DNA from: Scilla litardierei
Taxonomy: Eukaryota; Streptophyta; Magnoliopsida; Asparagales; Asparagaceae
Reading direction: 5' to 3'
Assembly: GCA_030789695.1 (NCBI GenBank)
Contig: CM061141.1
Location: 274,629,655 to 274,693,654 of the forward strand
Length of the DNA stretch: 64,000 nucleotides
Positions 1-10,318 of the stretch are shown here, piece after piece; position 1 is the first letter of the stretch, and each line of letters starts with the position of its first letter. Both the position numbers and the translations under genes were made by a program. Below the pieces are notes generated by a model. That model did no database searches, was not told the origin of the DNA, and saw nothing but the letters and a program-made list of their open reading frames with translations.

Positions 1-891
1 CACTACCACGTGCTCGAAGCACAGAAGTAACACCTTTTTGGTGTTGGACTTGTCTTTATCCTCTTTCTGGTTTTCAATAAGAAAGTCAACCAATTGTCTT
101 GGTTCGACTAGCAACATGTGGAACATCATATGGAACATCATGTAAAGAACTTGCACTTGACACATCACTGGGGTATTGGGGTAACTCATAGTTAGAGAGA
201 GTACGGGAGTGACTAGAGTTCCATCTTCATGTCCTGTCGCCTGAGTTTCGGCATCCTGTCCTGCTGCCTGAGTTTTGGCAAAATACCTGTACTGCTGCCT
301 GGGTTTCGACATTCATCTGGGTAAGCGCACCCGGGCAAGAGATGAACTGAACGGTCTCATATTGTACTCGCGTAGTTCTAGTGTAGCTTGCACGGTCACT
401 TCCTTACAGACATGCACGTTACTTTCTACACTTGTACAGACACCGTACTTTACTTCCACTTTGGCCTGCTTGTTCGTAGTTACATTTGTCATATTTGTAC
501 AGTACTCCTTTTCTTTATTTAGAATTGTTGTGACTTACCTTCGGTTCCATTTATGGCACCGACAGACGACGACCTGATTGAAGAGATTGCTCCAGAGTTC
601 GAGGAGCCCGCATTTGACCCAGAAGCCGCGGAGTTTTAGCTATTTGTGCTTGTGTACGTGTTGTGAGATGTATTTCCATTCTGTATTTTCTTTCAGTACT
701 TTTCCTTTTTATGTATTTGTGTGAGAGAGTGATGCTGCTGGTTTGTATTTTTATTTGAACTGTAATAATGTTGTACGATGGTTGAGTGTTTGGTACATCT
801 GTGAGTTGTGGCTATGCTGATTTCACTGGTAGACTACAAGGCCTGCAAATAAATCAAATAAGTAACTGGCCTCCGAGAGCGGGTAGTTACA
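1..891 (+). mobile_element. 3' part of an LTR from an unidentified retroelement (window starts inside it)
   Basis: The segment ends in GAGCGGGTAGTTACA, which closely matches the 3' LTR ends of element E (GAGCGGGTCGTTACA) and element D (GCGGGTCGTGACA). It carries a short acidic ORF at 553-639, about 250 nt before the LTR end, roughly where A, D and F carry theirs. A short phrase (CTGCCTGAGTTTTGGC and variants) is repeated near 240-310. The 5' LTR end is outside the window, so the element cannot be named. The assignment rests on end similarity and layout, not on a paired LTR. Confidence 0.5.
553..639 (+). CDS. Acidic micro-ORF in LTR (28 aa), hypothetical
   Basis: ATG-to-TAG ORF encoding a 28-residue peptide with 11 Asp/Glu and no Lys or Arg (starts MAPTDDD, ends EAAEF). 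Its place near the 3' end of an LTR and its acidic composition recall the 35-residue acidic micro-ORFs in the LTRs of elements A, D and F, although the sequences do not align residue by residue. Function unknown. It could be a chance ORF in the leader of a retroelement RNA. Confidence 0.3.
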   Translation: MAPTDDDLIEEIAPEFEEPAFDPEAAEF

Positions 892-896
892 TAAAT

Positions 897-2140
897 TGTT
901 AATGTTGTTAAAATAATATTTCATGTTTGGATTAGGCTAGCAATCATGTGTGATATATGTTGTGTTTGAGGCTAATGTTAAGACAATTTCATGTTAAGAT
1001 TAACTTATAATGGAAGTAGTCATAAGATTGTTTCATTCTTTTCGTATGCTGGAATTTTTTCAACATAGTGCAGTAACTTTGAAAAATCATAATAAATAGT
1101 AGAAAAATCCAAATGCAATAATTTAGGACACTACGAAATACTACAGAAAATTTCCTACAACTTTCATGAAGGAACCGAAGACCAATTCTGACTGTACTTA
1201 GCTTAAAAATGTTAATCTTTCTGTTGTATCAATTTTAGACAGATTCATGTATTGTGCTAAAAATATTGTCATGATGTGTTATTGTCTTAAGCTATGTTCA
1301 ATCCCTTTTATCAAGCCTTTATTATGATATGCTCCATGAAATGGTGATGATGTAATTGATGTTAAGGTGCCCTCATTATCATATTCAATTCTTGTGTAGG
1401 ATGTTGTAGTTTTCAATATGCCATGTCAGTATGTCATGTTATGTTTCATGTGCTCTTATTAGAATACTTTATGTTAGTTGCTTCTAAGGGAATATACCAA
1501 GTTTATGTCGTATATCTATAATGGGAATAATGACAGCATGTGTTTGGTGTGTAAAATGGGAATACTAGAATCTTGCGATGATTATGAAATATATGAAATG
1601 ATGGTCGTGGTTAATCCCGACATCGGCATAATGATGAAAAAGGAATGAGAAATATTGTGAAAGTGATAATTGAGACCACTAAAATAACGTACAAAATAAA
1701 GTATGAAACTAAGAGTGAGGCAAAGAGATAATGTCGGGAGTGCTCAATCCATTCTAAAATGGGTAAGACTCTAGATACGGGTTTGGGGGAAACACGGATA
1801 AATTATAGGAGTTAAGGAGCAGACAGATGATAGATTTCTCACTCGCTTTGTCACTTCCGGAAGGAGGAGTTAACTAGAGTTAGAGAGGCCGGTGGTGTAC
1901 TCGTGATGTACCATGTGGTAAATTTGTAATTGAACGTTGTTATTAATATATATTAATGATGTTTTATTTGTCCATTGTTCTCTTGTGTCATCTTTTTTTG
2001 TGGAGCATTACGTGTACTTCCCAGCACGTGCGCAGTGGCCTGCTGGTTTTATTTGTATTTCTCTTTGTAACACTGAGTGCTCTAGGATCACTTGGGACGG
2101 ATTCGTACATCCCAGGTATCCTGGGGAGCGGGTCGTTACA
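897..2140 (+). mobile_element. Solo LTR flanked by 5-bp target duplication TAAAT
   Basis: A 1244-bp segment begins TGTTAATG and ends GGGTCGTTACA. It is flanked by TAAAT at 892-896 and 2141-2145. It has no internal region or second LTR, which fits a solo LTR left by LTR-LTR recombination. Its second half resembles the LTR of element E: the passages around 1797-1900 and 2090-2140 match E around 58900-59000 and 59880-59934 with clear divergence, so it is an older or sister family. The insertion point lies directly after the LTR end at 891. Confidence 0.6.
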
Positions 2141-2145
2141 TAAAT

Positions 2146-3193
2146 TCAGGTTAAGGAACATCACATGATGTTATTAAACATACATGTAATTAGAACGGAA
2201 CCTATAAATTAGCTAAAAGTGGACAATATTAAATTTATTACTTATAAAATAACTTTATATAATAAAATATAACTTAATCTTAACTTATATTATTAACTTA
2301 AACTTATTTCATAAATTAACTTAACTTACTTAATAACTAACTTATTATATAATACTTATAATAAATTATAAAGCATTACTCTTAATCCCATCTCACCTCT
2401 CCGACTTCTTCTTCTTCTATTCCTTTTTCTTTCTTTCTTTTCGTTTTGTTTTGCAGAGAGGCACACGGAAGGGGGCTATGGTGCACGTGGGGGCTCAGCA
2501 ATCGGTGGCGGCGGGCGGGTCTAAGGCAGCGACGGCGGGCGGTTGATCGGGGCGACAGATTCGGGGCAGAGGGAGGTGGTTCTAGGAAGAGGCGCGATAG
2601 GTTCTGGGCGGCGCGGCGGTTTCTTAGGCGGGGTGCAACATAGACGCGCGCGCAAGGCAGTAGTGGCATAGGATCTGAGGGGCGGATGCCAGGCGGGTTC
2701 TCAGGTGGTGCGGGGGCTCAGCAGGTGGGCACAGCGGTGGATCAGATAGCCAGGGCATGGGTCAGTAGTGCGACGGTGACGCACGGGGCGGGCGGAAGTG
2801 TGCGTGCGCGGGTGGGGTTCTCAGGTAGAGGGCGGAAGGCAGAAGGCGGAAGGTGGTGAATCTGGGGTAGGAGGATGGAGGGCGGTGTGGGTGTGCGGGT
2901 GGATCAGCTGACGGGGGCTTCGTCATCAAGCGGAGGAGTCATGGGGGGCGCTGTGCTGTTGGGCTTGGTGCAGTCGGGTTTCGTCGTGGGGGCGGTGGAC
3001 GGAGAAGGGGGTCGGCGGCGAAGGGAGGAAGACATCGGGGGTGTTTGCATGCCATCTGCGAAGCCCAGAGTAGACGGTTGCATCGGATGGGAGGGGGTTG
3101 GGCTCGTCCACGGCCGCGGAGGAGGAGGAGGGGTGCGTGAGTTCTTTTCTTTTGGTTATGGGTTTGGGTTGAAGAAGGAGTTACTGATGATGG
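2146..3193. other. Unassigned sequence: AT-rich then G-rich, target of element A
   Basis: 2146-2390 is very AT-rich with repeated TAACTTA-type words. 2440-3193 is GC-rich with repeated GGGTTCTCAGG and GGCGG phrases and open frames on both strands (for example 2875-3198 +, glycine-rich). The frames look like products of GC-rich composition. I recognise no domain and no gene structure. 3189-3193 (GATGG) is the left target duplication of element A. Confidence 0.5.
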
Positions 3194-3486
3194 TGTAACG
3201 ACTGGTTTTTCATGTATGGATTTTATTATATATATAATATTAATTGTTGCTTTCCCTTCTTTGTGATTTCAATTTCCGTCTCCGTAGTTTTCATTTTCGT
3301 TCGTTTCGTCGTGATTCTCTAGATTCTTCCGTCGGTCGGCGTGTTTGAAGTAAGTCATTCGTGACGGGCTTCATAACGTCGATATCTTAGAGTTAGAACG
3401 AGCCTAGGAGACTTAGGAAACCATCCCGGAGCTTCGCGCTCCATTTCGGAACTTTTGGTGCTCATTAGCCGGTATAAGAAGGGGCA

Positions 3487-3879
3487 CCGACCGACTAGAT
3501 GACGATCCAGTCGGTCGAAAAACCTTCTTGAACCGACTAGTGAGCTTTGTTGAATGTTCAGGAGTTACTGTTTGTCGTTAGTCGGTCTAAGAACGTTGGT
3601 TGACCGACTAGGTTGCAAACTAGTCGGTCGGCAATGCTTCTTTAACCGACTAACTCATTAACTATTTTTGACACTAGTTACTGTTTACTCTTAGTCGGTC
3701 TAAGAACGTTCATCGACCGACTAGATGTCAAACTAGTCGGTCAGTAGTTGTTCTTTGACCGACTAAATCTAGATCCTAATTTTCGTCTGGGTTACTGTTT
3801 ACACTTAGTCGGTCTGCGTTGGTCAACCGACCGACTAGATGTCAAACTAGTCGGTCAGTAGTTGTTCTTTGACCGACTA
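3487..3879 (+). promoter_or_regulatory. Array of inverted TAGTCGGTC / GACCGACTA motifs in U3
   Basis: The 9-mer TAGTCGGTC and its reverse complement recur more than ten times (for example 3579-3589, 3602-3611, 3620-3631, 3691-3702, 3732-3743, 3805-3815, 3828-3838, 3847-3857, 3871-3879). Orientations alternate, so facing pairs form stem-loops with spacers of about 8 to 15 nt. The units sit in a degenerate tandem repeat of about 110 bp that also contains TTACTGTTTA. The array ends about 45 bp upstream of the TATA box, which suggests enhancer-like binding sites. The binding protein is unknown. Confidence 0.8.
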
Positions 3880-3923
3880 AACAGTACAGGAAACCCTAGT
3901 TTTGCCCTAGCCGCCACCAAACT

Positions 3924-3931
3924 CTATAAAT
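3924..3931 (+). promoter_or_regulatory. TATA box of element A 5' LTR
   Basis: TATAAATA in the context CTCTATAAATACCCC, directly downstream of the inverted-motif array and followed by a C/T-rich leader. The 3' LTR has the same box at 22871-22878. Position and sequence fit an RNA polymerase II core promoter defining U3/R. Confidence 0.75.
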
Positions 3932-4217
3932 ACCCCTCCAAACGTTTTCTTCTTCTTCCTCATGACCTAAAACCCTAGTTTCTCCCCCATTGAGCCCCCA
4001 TCTTCCCCAAATCCTCAAACCTTCATTCCAAGCTCATCCTCCATCATCCAAACCCTCCCTTGTCACACCCCACCTTCCATCTTCCCCAAACCTTCATCAA
4101 ACCCCCAAAATCCACATCCAAACCCATTTCTCCAGATTTTTCCCTCATTTCCAGATCTGAGCCGGATCGTTCATCTGTTGCCGTGGTTGCTCGGCATCGC
4201 TCCTTCGTTTCTTCACG

Positions 4218-5094
4218 GTAATACTCGATTCCTTTAGTTTTAGCATAACCCCCATTGACATTGTGAAACCCTAATAAAATGGATTATTAGAAAGTTAGGA
4301 TTCTAATAAGAAATCGATTTAGAATCATTGTTCTAATGATTGTTTTGCCATAACAGCGATCTATTCCGTAGTTAGCTTGTGTGACGATCTTCATTGCTCG
4401 TCAACCCCGGTATCAGGCAAGTGAAACTTGCATCTCTTGATTTGGGCCATGTCTTAGGCCATTTCCTTGCTTTAGCATAAAAGAGACTAGACGGTGAAAG
4501 GATAGCCGTCTAGATGCCATTGACCTAGCTTGACAACGAAGCTTGGTCCGTCACCTTCATCATGCTTGTATGTCACGTTTAAATTCAATTAACGGTACGC
4601 AAATATCTGTTCATGTTATTGCATAGTGATTATTCATCGTGATTGCGTAGCACACGCTAAAATAGTATGTTCCTGGCTCATGTTCCAGAAGCGAGCCCTG
4701 TAGTTGGAAACCCCAATGCTCGGATACCGGCTAGGTGCACCCCTATGCCAAATACACTTCCTGGCTCGTGATCCAGAAGCGAGCTCAGTTAGTTGGAAAC
4801 CCCAACGCTCGACACATATGGGTGGGGTAAGAGATAAGCGGCCACCTGAGCCCCGAGTTGGCCTGATCCGCCACTCCGGCCAGCAGACGAAATCTCTAGT
4901 GATAAGTGATAATCGTGATAAGTGATAATCGTGATAAGTGATTCGTGAATTAGTGATTTGGTAGCTTTTGCTACATCATGTGTGCTTGTCTCTCCCTTTA
5001 AGCTGTCACATCATACTTAACTGCCATGTCATTGCTAAATATTATAAGTGCTAGGTTGTTAGCTACTTTCAGTTTCCTTGCTCATGTCTTTCAG
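4218..5094 (+). other. Candidate leader intron inside the LTR
   Basis: Donor TTCACG/GTAATA at 4218 and acceptor TCTTTCAG at 5093-5094. Corresponding GTAA donors and pyrimidine-tract AG acceptors are in D (donor CTCTCG/GTAAGA at 33901, acceptor TCTTTTTAG at 32921, - strand) and F (donor ACG/GTAATA). A second conserved acceptor, AATTACAG at 5464-5471, also exists in all three. Splicing would remove upstream sequence and place the acidic micro-ORF in the next exon. Splice-site conservation is visible; use is inferred. Confidence 0.4.
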
Positions 5095-5132
5095 ACTTGC
5101 TGACATGTGCCCCTTTCTCTTTTGGGTGACGC

Positions 5133-5240
5133 ATGTTAGACCCTGAGCCTGAGTTGCTTGCTGAGGGCGAGGTGTTTGCGGACGCCGAGCTTGAGCCCGT
5201 GTTGGTCGAGGACTTCGTAGACACTGGAGATCAGTCTTAG
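5133..5240 (+). CDS. Acidic 35-aa micro-ORF in the 5' LTR of A, hypothetical
   Basis: Starts MLDPEPE and ends VDTGDQS before TAG. The same length, start, stop and end motifs are kept in D (25423-25530, 32774-32881) and F (49747-49854) without any indel, although many codons differ and several differences are third-position. The peptide is rich in Asp and Glu with almost no basic residues. It may be a translated leader ORF, for example an upstream ORF that controls translation of gag-pol. No known family recognised. Confidence 0.45.
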   Translation: MLDPEPELLAEGEVFADAELEPVLVEDFVDTGDQS

Positions 5241-5588
5241 TGTCTACGTCTAGTTTTGTTAGATTGCTTAGGTTGTCGATGCGTGGCACCTAGTTGATAC
5301 TCTGTTATGTTTGTATTTTTGTTTGGCCTTGTTCTGGGCCTTTAGACTCTTCCTTTTAGCCTGGTGGCTTTTCTGTGATGTTGAATACTTTGTGGACAAA
5401 CTGTGGGATTGGTATTTCATATCCGTCTCATATTATTATTATTATTGTTGTTGTTTCATTTGCAATTACAGGGACCTGCTTATACTAAATTTACGCGTAT
5501 CGGGCGTGCAGCTTCACAGCTCCACGCTTGAGCGGACCTTCTCACGTCTCGCCTCCATTTTAGGGAAGCGGGGCGTGACAGGTTTTAG

Positions 5589-5604
5589 TGGTGGCCCATG
5601 CAGG
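5589..5604 (+). other. Putative primer-binding region of A (not tRNA-iMet type)
   Basis: TGGTGGCCCATGCAGG lies eight nt after the LTR end. The same block follows the LTR in D and F, and TGGCGGCCCATGCAGG follows it in E. The usual chromovirus primer site, complementary to initiator tRNA-Met (TGGTATCAGAGC), is absent. The tRNA is not identified. Confidence 0.4.
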
Positions 5605-5722
5605 TCCTTTCTGTAACTGCAATTATCGGGATAACGATAATAATATAAGATTGTCCAACAAATAAGTTCGACGTGTGAGCCCTAAGCTATGAGTCTAAAT
5701 GTTTCGTTTCCTGTGTCATTAG

Positions 5723-6851
5723 ATGGCAGGAAGGCGAATAACCCGTGGTGGTGGTAGTGGTGCGCTCCCTCATGACGAAGAGCCTGAGCGGGAGCCCACT
5801 AGCGGAGAGATGATGATGATGATGATGCAGATGATCCAGGTTCAGCAGGGTGTGCTTCTGCAGGTGCAGAATGCTCCGGTGTCTCGAGCTGCTCGGGTAG
5901 TGGAAGCCCCTCGCCCTGAGCCTGGAGCGAAGCAGTTCAGAGATCTGGGTCCTGCATATTTTGATGGGACCGAAGGTCCACTAGCTGCTGATGAGTGGAT
6001 GAGGAATATCGAGGACAATCTGAAGATGTCCAAGGTCAACGAAGTTAGTTGGGTTGACTTGGTGAAGCGCCAGCTGAGGGATAACGCCAGAAATTGGTGA
6101 GATGCTGAAGAGAAGATGTTGGTGGAACTGATCGTCTGGGCTACCTTCACGACCAGATTTGATGGTGAGTTCTTCCCAAAAGCTGCCAGGGAAGAGATGC
6201 TGCAGCGTTTTATCGATCTGAAGCAAGGAAGCTCGTCGGTGGACCAGTACCACCAAGACTTCATGAGGCTGAGTCGGTTTGCACCGAAGATGGTGCAGGA
6301 CGCTGAGGAGAGAGCTCAGAGGTTCCTACAGGGACTTGCTTCGGAGCTCCAGAGTTTTGTGACCTCTTCTGACCGGGAATCTTATCAGAAGGTTTTAGTA
6401 GCAGCCAAGAGGCAGGAGCTGCTCGTGAACCAGAGGAGGGGGTCTATTGTTGGTGCTGGGAAGAGGCCTGTGGAATAGGCGAGAGCTGTGGTTAGACCTG
6501 GATTCAGGCCGAACCAGCCTGTTCAGTTTAAGAGGCCGGGAGGGCCTGTTCAGAAGGTTTGCCATTTCTGTGGCAAGGAGGGCCACATCAAGGAATCGTG
6601 TAGGAGGTTCTTGGGGCAATGTATGGCCTGTGGAGATCCTGCACATGCCCTCAGGGAGTGCCCGAAGTTGAAGCAACCTTGGAGGACACCTATTGCTGCC
6701 CTGCCGTTGCAACAGCGAGCCCCGGTGCCCGCTGGTCGTGGGGTACCCCTTGTTCCACAAGGGCATGCTTTTCGACGGGCTGTTCCACCGAGGAGGCAGG
6801 CATTTCTGATGACCGAGGAGGAGATTTTGGCCATGGATGAGGTCATTGCAG
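5723..6851 (+). pseudogene. gag: gag of element A (exon 1 of gag-pol), two premature stops
   Basis: Starts at the ATG of MAGRRITRGGG and ends at residue phase 1 at 6851. The retrotransposon Gag domain covers roughly residues 60-250 (WDLVKRQL-like and FFPKAAREEMLQRFIDLKQG phrases) and coats the element RNA in cytoplasmic particles. A CCHC zinc knuckle (CHFCGKEGHIKESC) at about 6560-6600 binds nucleic acid. The frame is broken by TGA at 6098-6100 (TGG in D) and TAG at 6476-6478 (CAG in D). There is no frameshift. Joined across the 111-nt intron, the frame continues directly into protease. Confidence 0.9.
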
Positions 6852-6962
6852 GTAACTTCCAATATAGCTGTTCCTTTCTTAATTAGTTGATTGTTACATT
6901 ATGTTGGCTGCTTGTTATGAATGTTGCTAGAGTAAGATTTGATTGATTAGACTGTTTGTTAG
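6852..6962 (+). other. Intron 1 of gag-pol (A), 111 nt, GT-AG
   Basis: Donor GCAG/GTAACT, acceptor TTTGTTAG/GTGTGG. Exon 1 is 1129 nt (phase 1), and joining it to 6963 gives the reading [13 protein letters not shown] in frame with protease. The intron is T-rich (many TTG/TTA words) and contains stops in the gag frame (TAG from 6884). Homologous introns: D 31030-31143 (114 nt), F 55287-55399 (113 nt, acceptor mutated). Confidence 0.75.
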
Positions 6963-9900
6963 GTGTGGTTTTGGTTTGCACGTTCCCTGCCCGAGTCCTC
7001 TTTGACTCAGGCGCGTCGATGTGCATTTTGGCCCGGAGCTTCGTGGAGAAGCATTCCTTGTCGACGTCCTCTCTTCCTAAGAGTTGGAATATCGTCACAG
7101 GGAACGGTGTGGTCTCGGTGCATCGTGGGTGCAATTCTTGCCCGTTGGTGGTTTGTGGACGTGAGCTTTGTGCTGATTTCATTATCCACGACATCACCAA
7201 CTACGATGGGGTCCTTGGGATGGATTGGCTTGCGAGCTTCTATGCCACGATTGACTGTCGAAAGAAGAAGGTGGTGTTCGAGATTCCCGGACACCCAGTG
7301 TTTGAGTTCAGCCGTGGTAGCAGTTCGCTTGGTCCTGTCAGATTTCGGACCAGACCAGTGGAGGTTGTGGCTATACAGGTGGAGTTGGAGAGGCCAGCTG
7401 TGGTGCGAGATTTTGATGACGTCTTCCCCGAGGAGATGTCTGGATTGCCACCTGATCGAGCTTTAGAGTTTTCTATTGATTTGATTTCAGGTGCGCAGCC
7501 GATTTCAAAGGCACCATATCGTATGGCACCAGCAGAGTTGGAGGAGTTACGAAAGCAGCTAGATGAGCTTATGCAGAAGGGTTACATTAATCCCAGTGTG
7601 TCTCCGTGGGGAGCACCGGTGTTGTTGGTGAAGAAGAAGGATGGTTCACGTCGCATGTGCGTGGACTATCGGGAGTTGAATGCGGTGACCATTAAGAATA
7701 AATACCCGTTGCCTCGCATCGATGATATTTTTGATCAGCTTGGAGGTTCGAGGGTGTTTTCTAAGTTGGATTTGAGGAGTGGTTATCATCAGTTGAAGGT
7801 GAAGAAGGATGATGTGCCGAAGACAGCGTTCAGGACGAAGTATGGACACTATGAGTTTGTGGTTATGCCTTTCGGCGTAACTAACGCACCCGCAGCTTTC
7901 ATGAATCTGATGAACCTGATTTTCTATGACTTTTTGGATAAGTTTGTCGTTATCTTTATTGACGACATTCTGATCTATTCGAAGTCGGAGGAGGAGCATG
8001 CCACGCACTTGAGGACTATGTTGGAGATTCTGAGGAAGCATCGGTTGTATGCTAAGTTTTCGAAGTGCGAGTTTTGGTTGGACAGAGTTTCTTTTCTCGG
8101 GCATGTGGTGACTGGAGATGGTATTTCAGTGGATCCCGAGAACATCAGGGCCATCAGAGAGTGGCCTGTTCCGTCGTCAGCATCTGAGATTCGGAGTTTC
8201 CTTGGGCTTGCTGGTTACTATCGGCGTTTCATTAAGGATTTTTCCCGTATTGCCGAGCCGATGACCAGGTTGACGCGGAAGGATGTTGCTTTTGTTTGGT
8301 CGGGTGACTGTGAGCATGCCTTTGGTGTTCTGAGAGAGCGTTTGATGTCTGCTCCTGTCCTTGTTGTGCCTGACCGCAGTGGAGGATTCGAGATCTTTTG
8401 CGATGCTTCTGGCAAGGGTCTCGGTTGTGTTTTGCATCAGCATGGATATGTGGTGGCTTATGCGTCACGTCAGCTCAAGGTTCATGAGAAGAATTACCCG
8501 ACGCATGATTTGGAGTTGGCTGCCGTTGTGTTTGCTCTTAAGATTTGGAGGCACTTCTTGCTGAGTGAGAAAGTGAAAATCTTCATCGATCACAAAAGCT
8601 TGAAGTATATTTTTACCCAGAAGGAGCTCAACATGCGACAGCGTCGATGGTTGGAGCTTATGGCAGATTACGAGATTGATTTGTAGTATCACCCTGGCAA
8701 GGTGAATGTGGTGCCAGATGCTTTGAGTAGGCTTCCAGCGGTGATGATTTTGACTTCACAGTGGAGGTTGCAGCAGGATTTTTGCGGGTCCAATGTAGAG
8801 ATTGTTCTTCCCGAGGAGGCTTCTTCGTTGATGTACATGCAGGTGCAGTCAACGATTGTGGATCGGATTAAGGCGAGTCAGGCCGGGGATCCGAAATTGG
8901 TAAGGATTCGAGGGCAGGTTGAAGCTGGTCTGCGGACTGACTTTTTGATTCATGAGGATGGCTCACTGAGGTTTGGAGCCAGGTTGTGTGTGCCAGCTGG
9001 GGATATTAGAGAGGAGTTGATGGTGGAGGCACACAGTTCGCCGTATTCTGTGCATCCTGGTGGGACCAAGATGTACCAGGATCTTCGTCTGAACTTTTGG
9101 TGGCATGGCATGAAGAGGAGTGTGGCTCGGAGTGTAGCCAAGTGTTTGGTTTGCCAACAAGTGATGGCGGAGCATCAGCGTACGGCCGGGTAGTTACAAC
9201 CACTTCCGATTCCGGAGTGGAAGTGGCAACAAATCACTATGGATTTCGTGACTGGACTACCTCGGAGTCCGAAGTAGAATGACGCGATTTGGGTGATCGT
9301 AGATCGATTGACCAAATCTGCGCACTTTATACCATTCCGAGTAGGACAGTCCACTGAGGCGCTAGCGAGGAGATACATGGAGGAGATCGTGCGACTTCAT
9401 GGGGTCCCCGTGAGTATCGTGTCGGACAGAGACACGAGATTCACATCTCAGCTCTGGCAGAGTTTGCAGAAAAGTTTGGGTACGCGTCTGAGTTTCAGCA
9501 CGGCGTACCATCCGCAGACGGATGGCCAGTCCGGGAGGACGATTCAGATTTTGGAAGACATGCTGAGAGCGTGCATGTTGGATTTCAAGGGTTCGTGGGA
9601 GGACCATCTACACTTGGTAGAGTTCTCTTACAACAACAGCTACCAGGCGTCTATTAGCATGGCGTCTTTCGCCGCTTTGTATGGGAGGAAATGTCGATCG
9701 CCATTGAGTTGGGATGACGTTGGCGATCGGGAGCTGTTGGGACCTGAGATGATTGTGGAGGCCGTGGATGTTGTTAGGAACATTCGGGAGAGTTTGAGGA
9801 TTGCTCAGGACCGTTTTAAGCATTGGGCGGATGCTAAACGTCGTCCTTTGGAGTTTCAGCCGTGCGATCATATGTTTCTGAGGATTTCCCCGAATCGTGG

Positions 9901-10285
9901 AGTGATTCGTTTTGGGAAGCGAGGGAAGTTGAGCCCGCGATACATTGGACCGTTTGATATTCTGGAGAGGGTTGGCGAGGTAGCTTACCGCTTAGCCTTG
10001 CCGCCATCCTTGGAAGGAGTTCACGATGTTTTCCATGTGTCGCAGCTTCGTCGATACATCAGCGATCCGTCTCATGCCGTGGATTTCTCGGAGATTGCCG
10101 TTCACTCAGATTTGACGTATGACCAGCATCCGGTGCGGATACTGGAGAGGCGTCAGAAGTCACTTCGGAACAAGGTCGTTGATCTCGTTCGGGTGATGTG
10201 GCGACACGGTTCACCGGGAGAGTCTACTTGGGAGAGAGAAGATGAGATGCGAGAGCGCTACCCACTTTTGTTTCCGTACACGTGA
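6963..10285 (+). pseudogene. pol: pol of element A: protease-RT-RNase H-integrase-chromodomain, three premature stops
   Basis: One frame from 6963 to 10285. Retropepsin motif LFDSGAS near 7000-7020. RT with YRELNAVT and the catalytic FIDD box near 7960. RNase H with [10 protein letters not shown] near 8395-8420. Integrase HHCC zinc finger near 9030-9160 (CLVCQQ), then the DDE core (DRDTRF near 9425; HPQTDGQS near 9510). C-terminal chromodomain ([14 protein letters not shown]), which targets integration to marked chromatin. Stops: TAG at 8684-8686, 9191-9193 and 9275-9277. Unlike D and F the integrase is not interrupted by intron 2: ATGGAG joins directly to GAGATCGTGCGA at about 9380-9385. Confidence 0.93.
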
Positions 10286-10318
10286 GTGTTGGGAATTCCG
10301 AGGACGGAATTTTTCTTA

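Larger units (their letters stand above)
3194..5580 (+). repeat. 5' LTR of element A
   Basis: Starts TGTAACGACTGG and ends GGGGCGTGACA; the same ends bound the 3' LTR. In order it holds an array of inverted TAGTCGGTC motifs, a TATA box, a pyrimidine-rich leader, a possible leader intron, an acidic micro-ORF and a splice-acceptor-like tract shortly before the LTR end. Confidence 0.95.

Noticed and set aside
2875..3198. 107-aa glycine-rich ORF as a host gene
   Set aside because: GC-rich composition opens several frames on both strands here; no domain, splice structure or conserved context.
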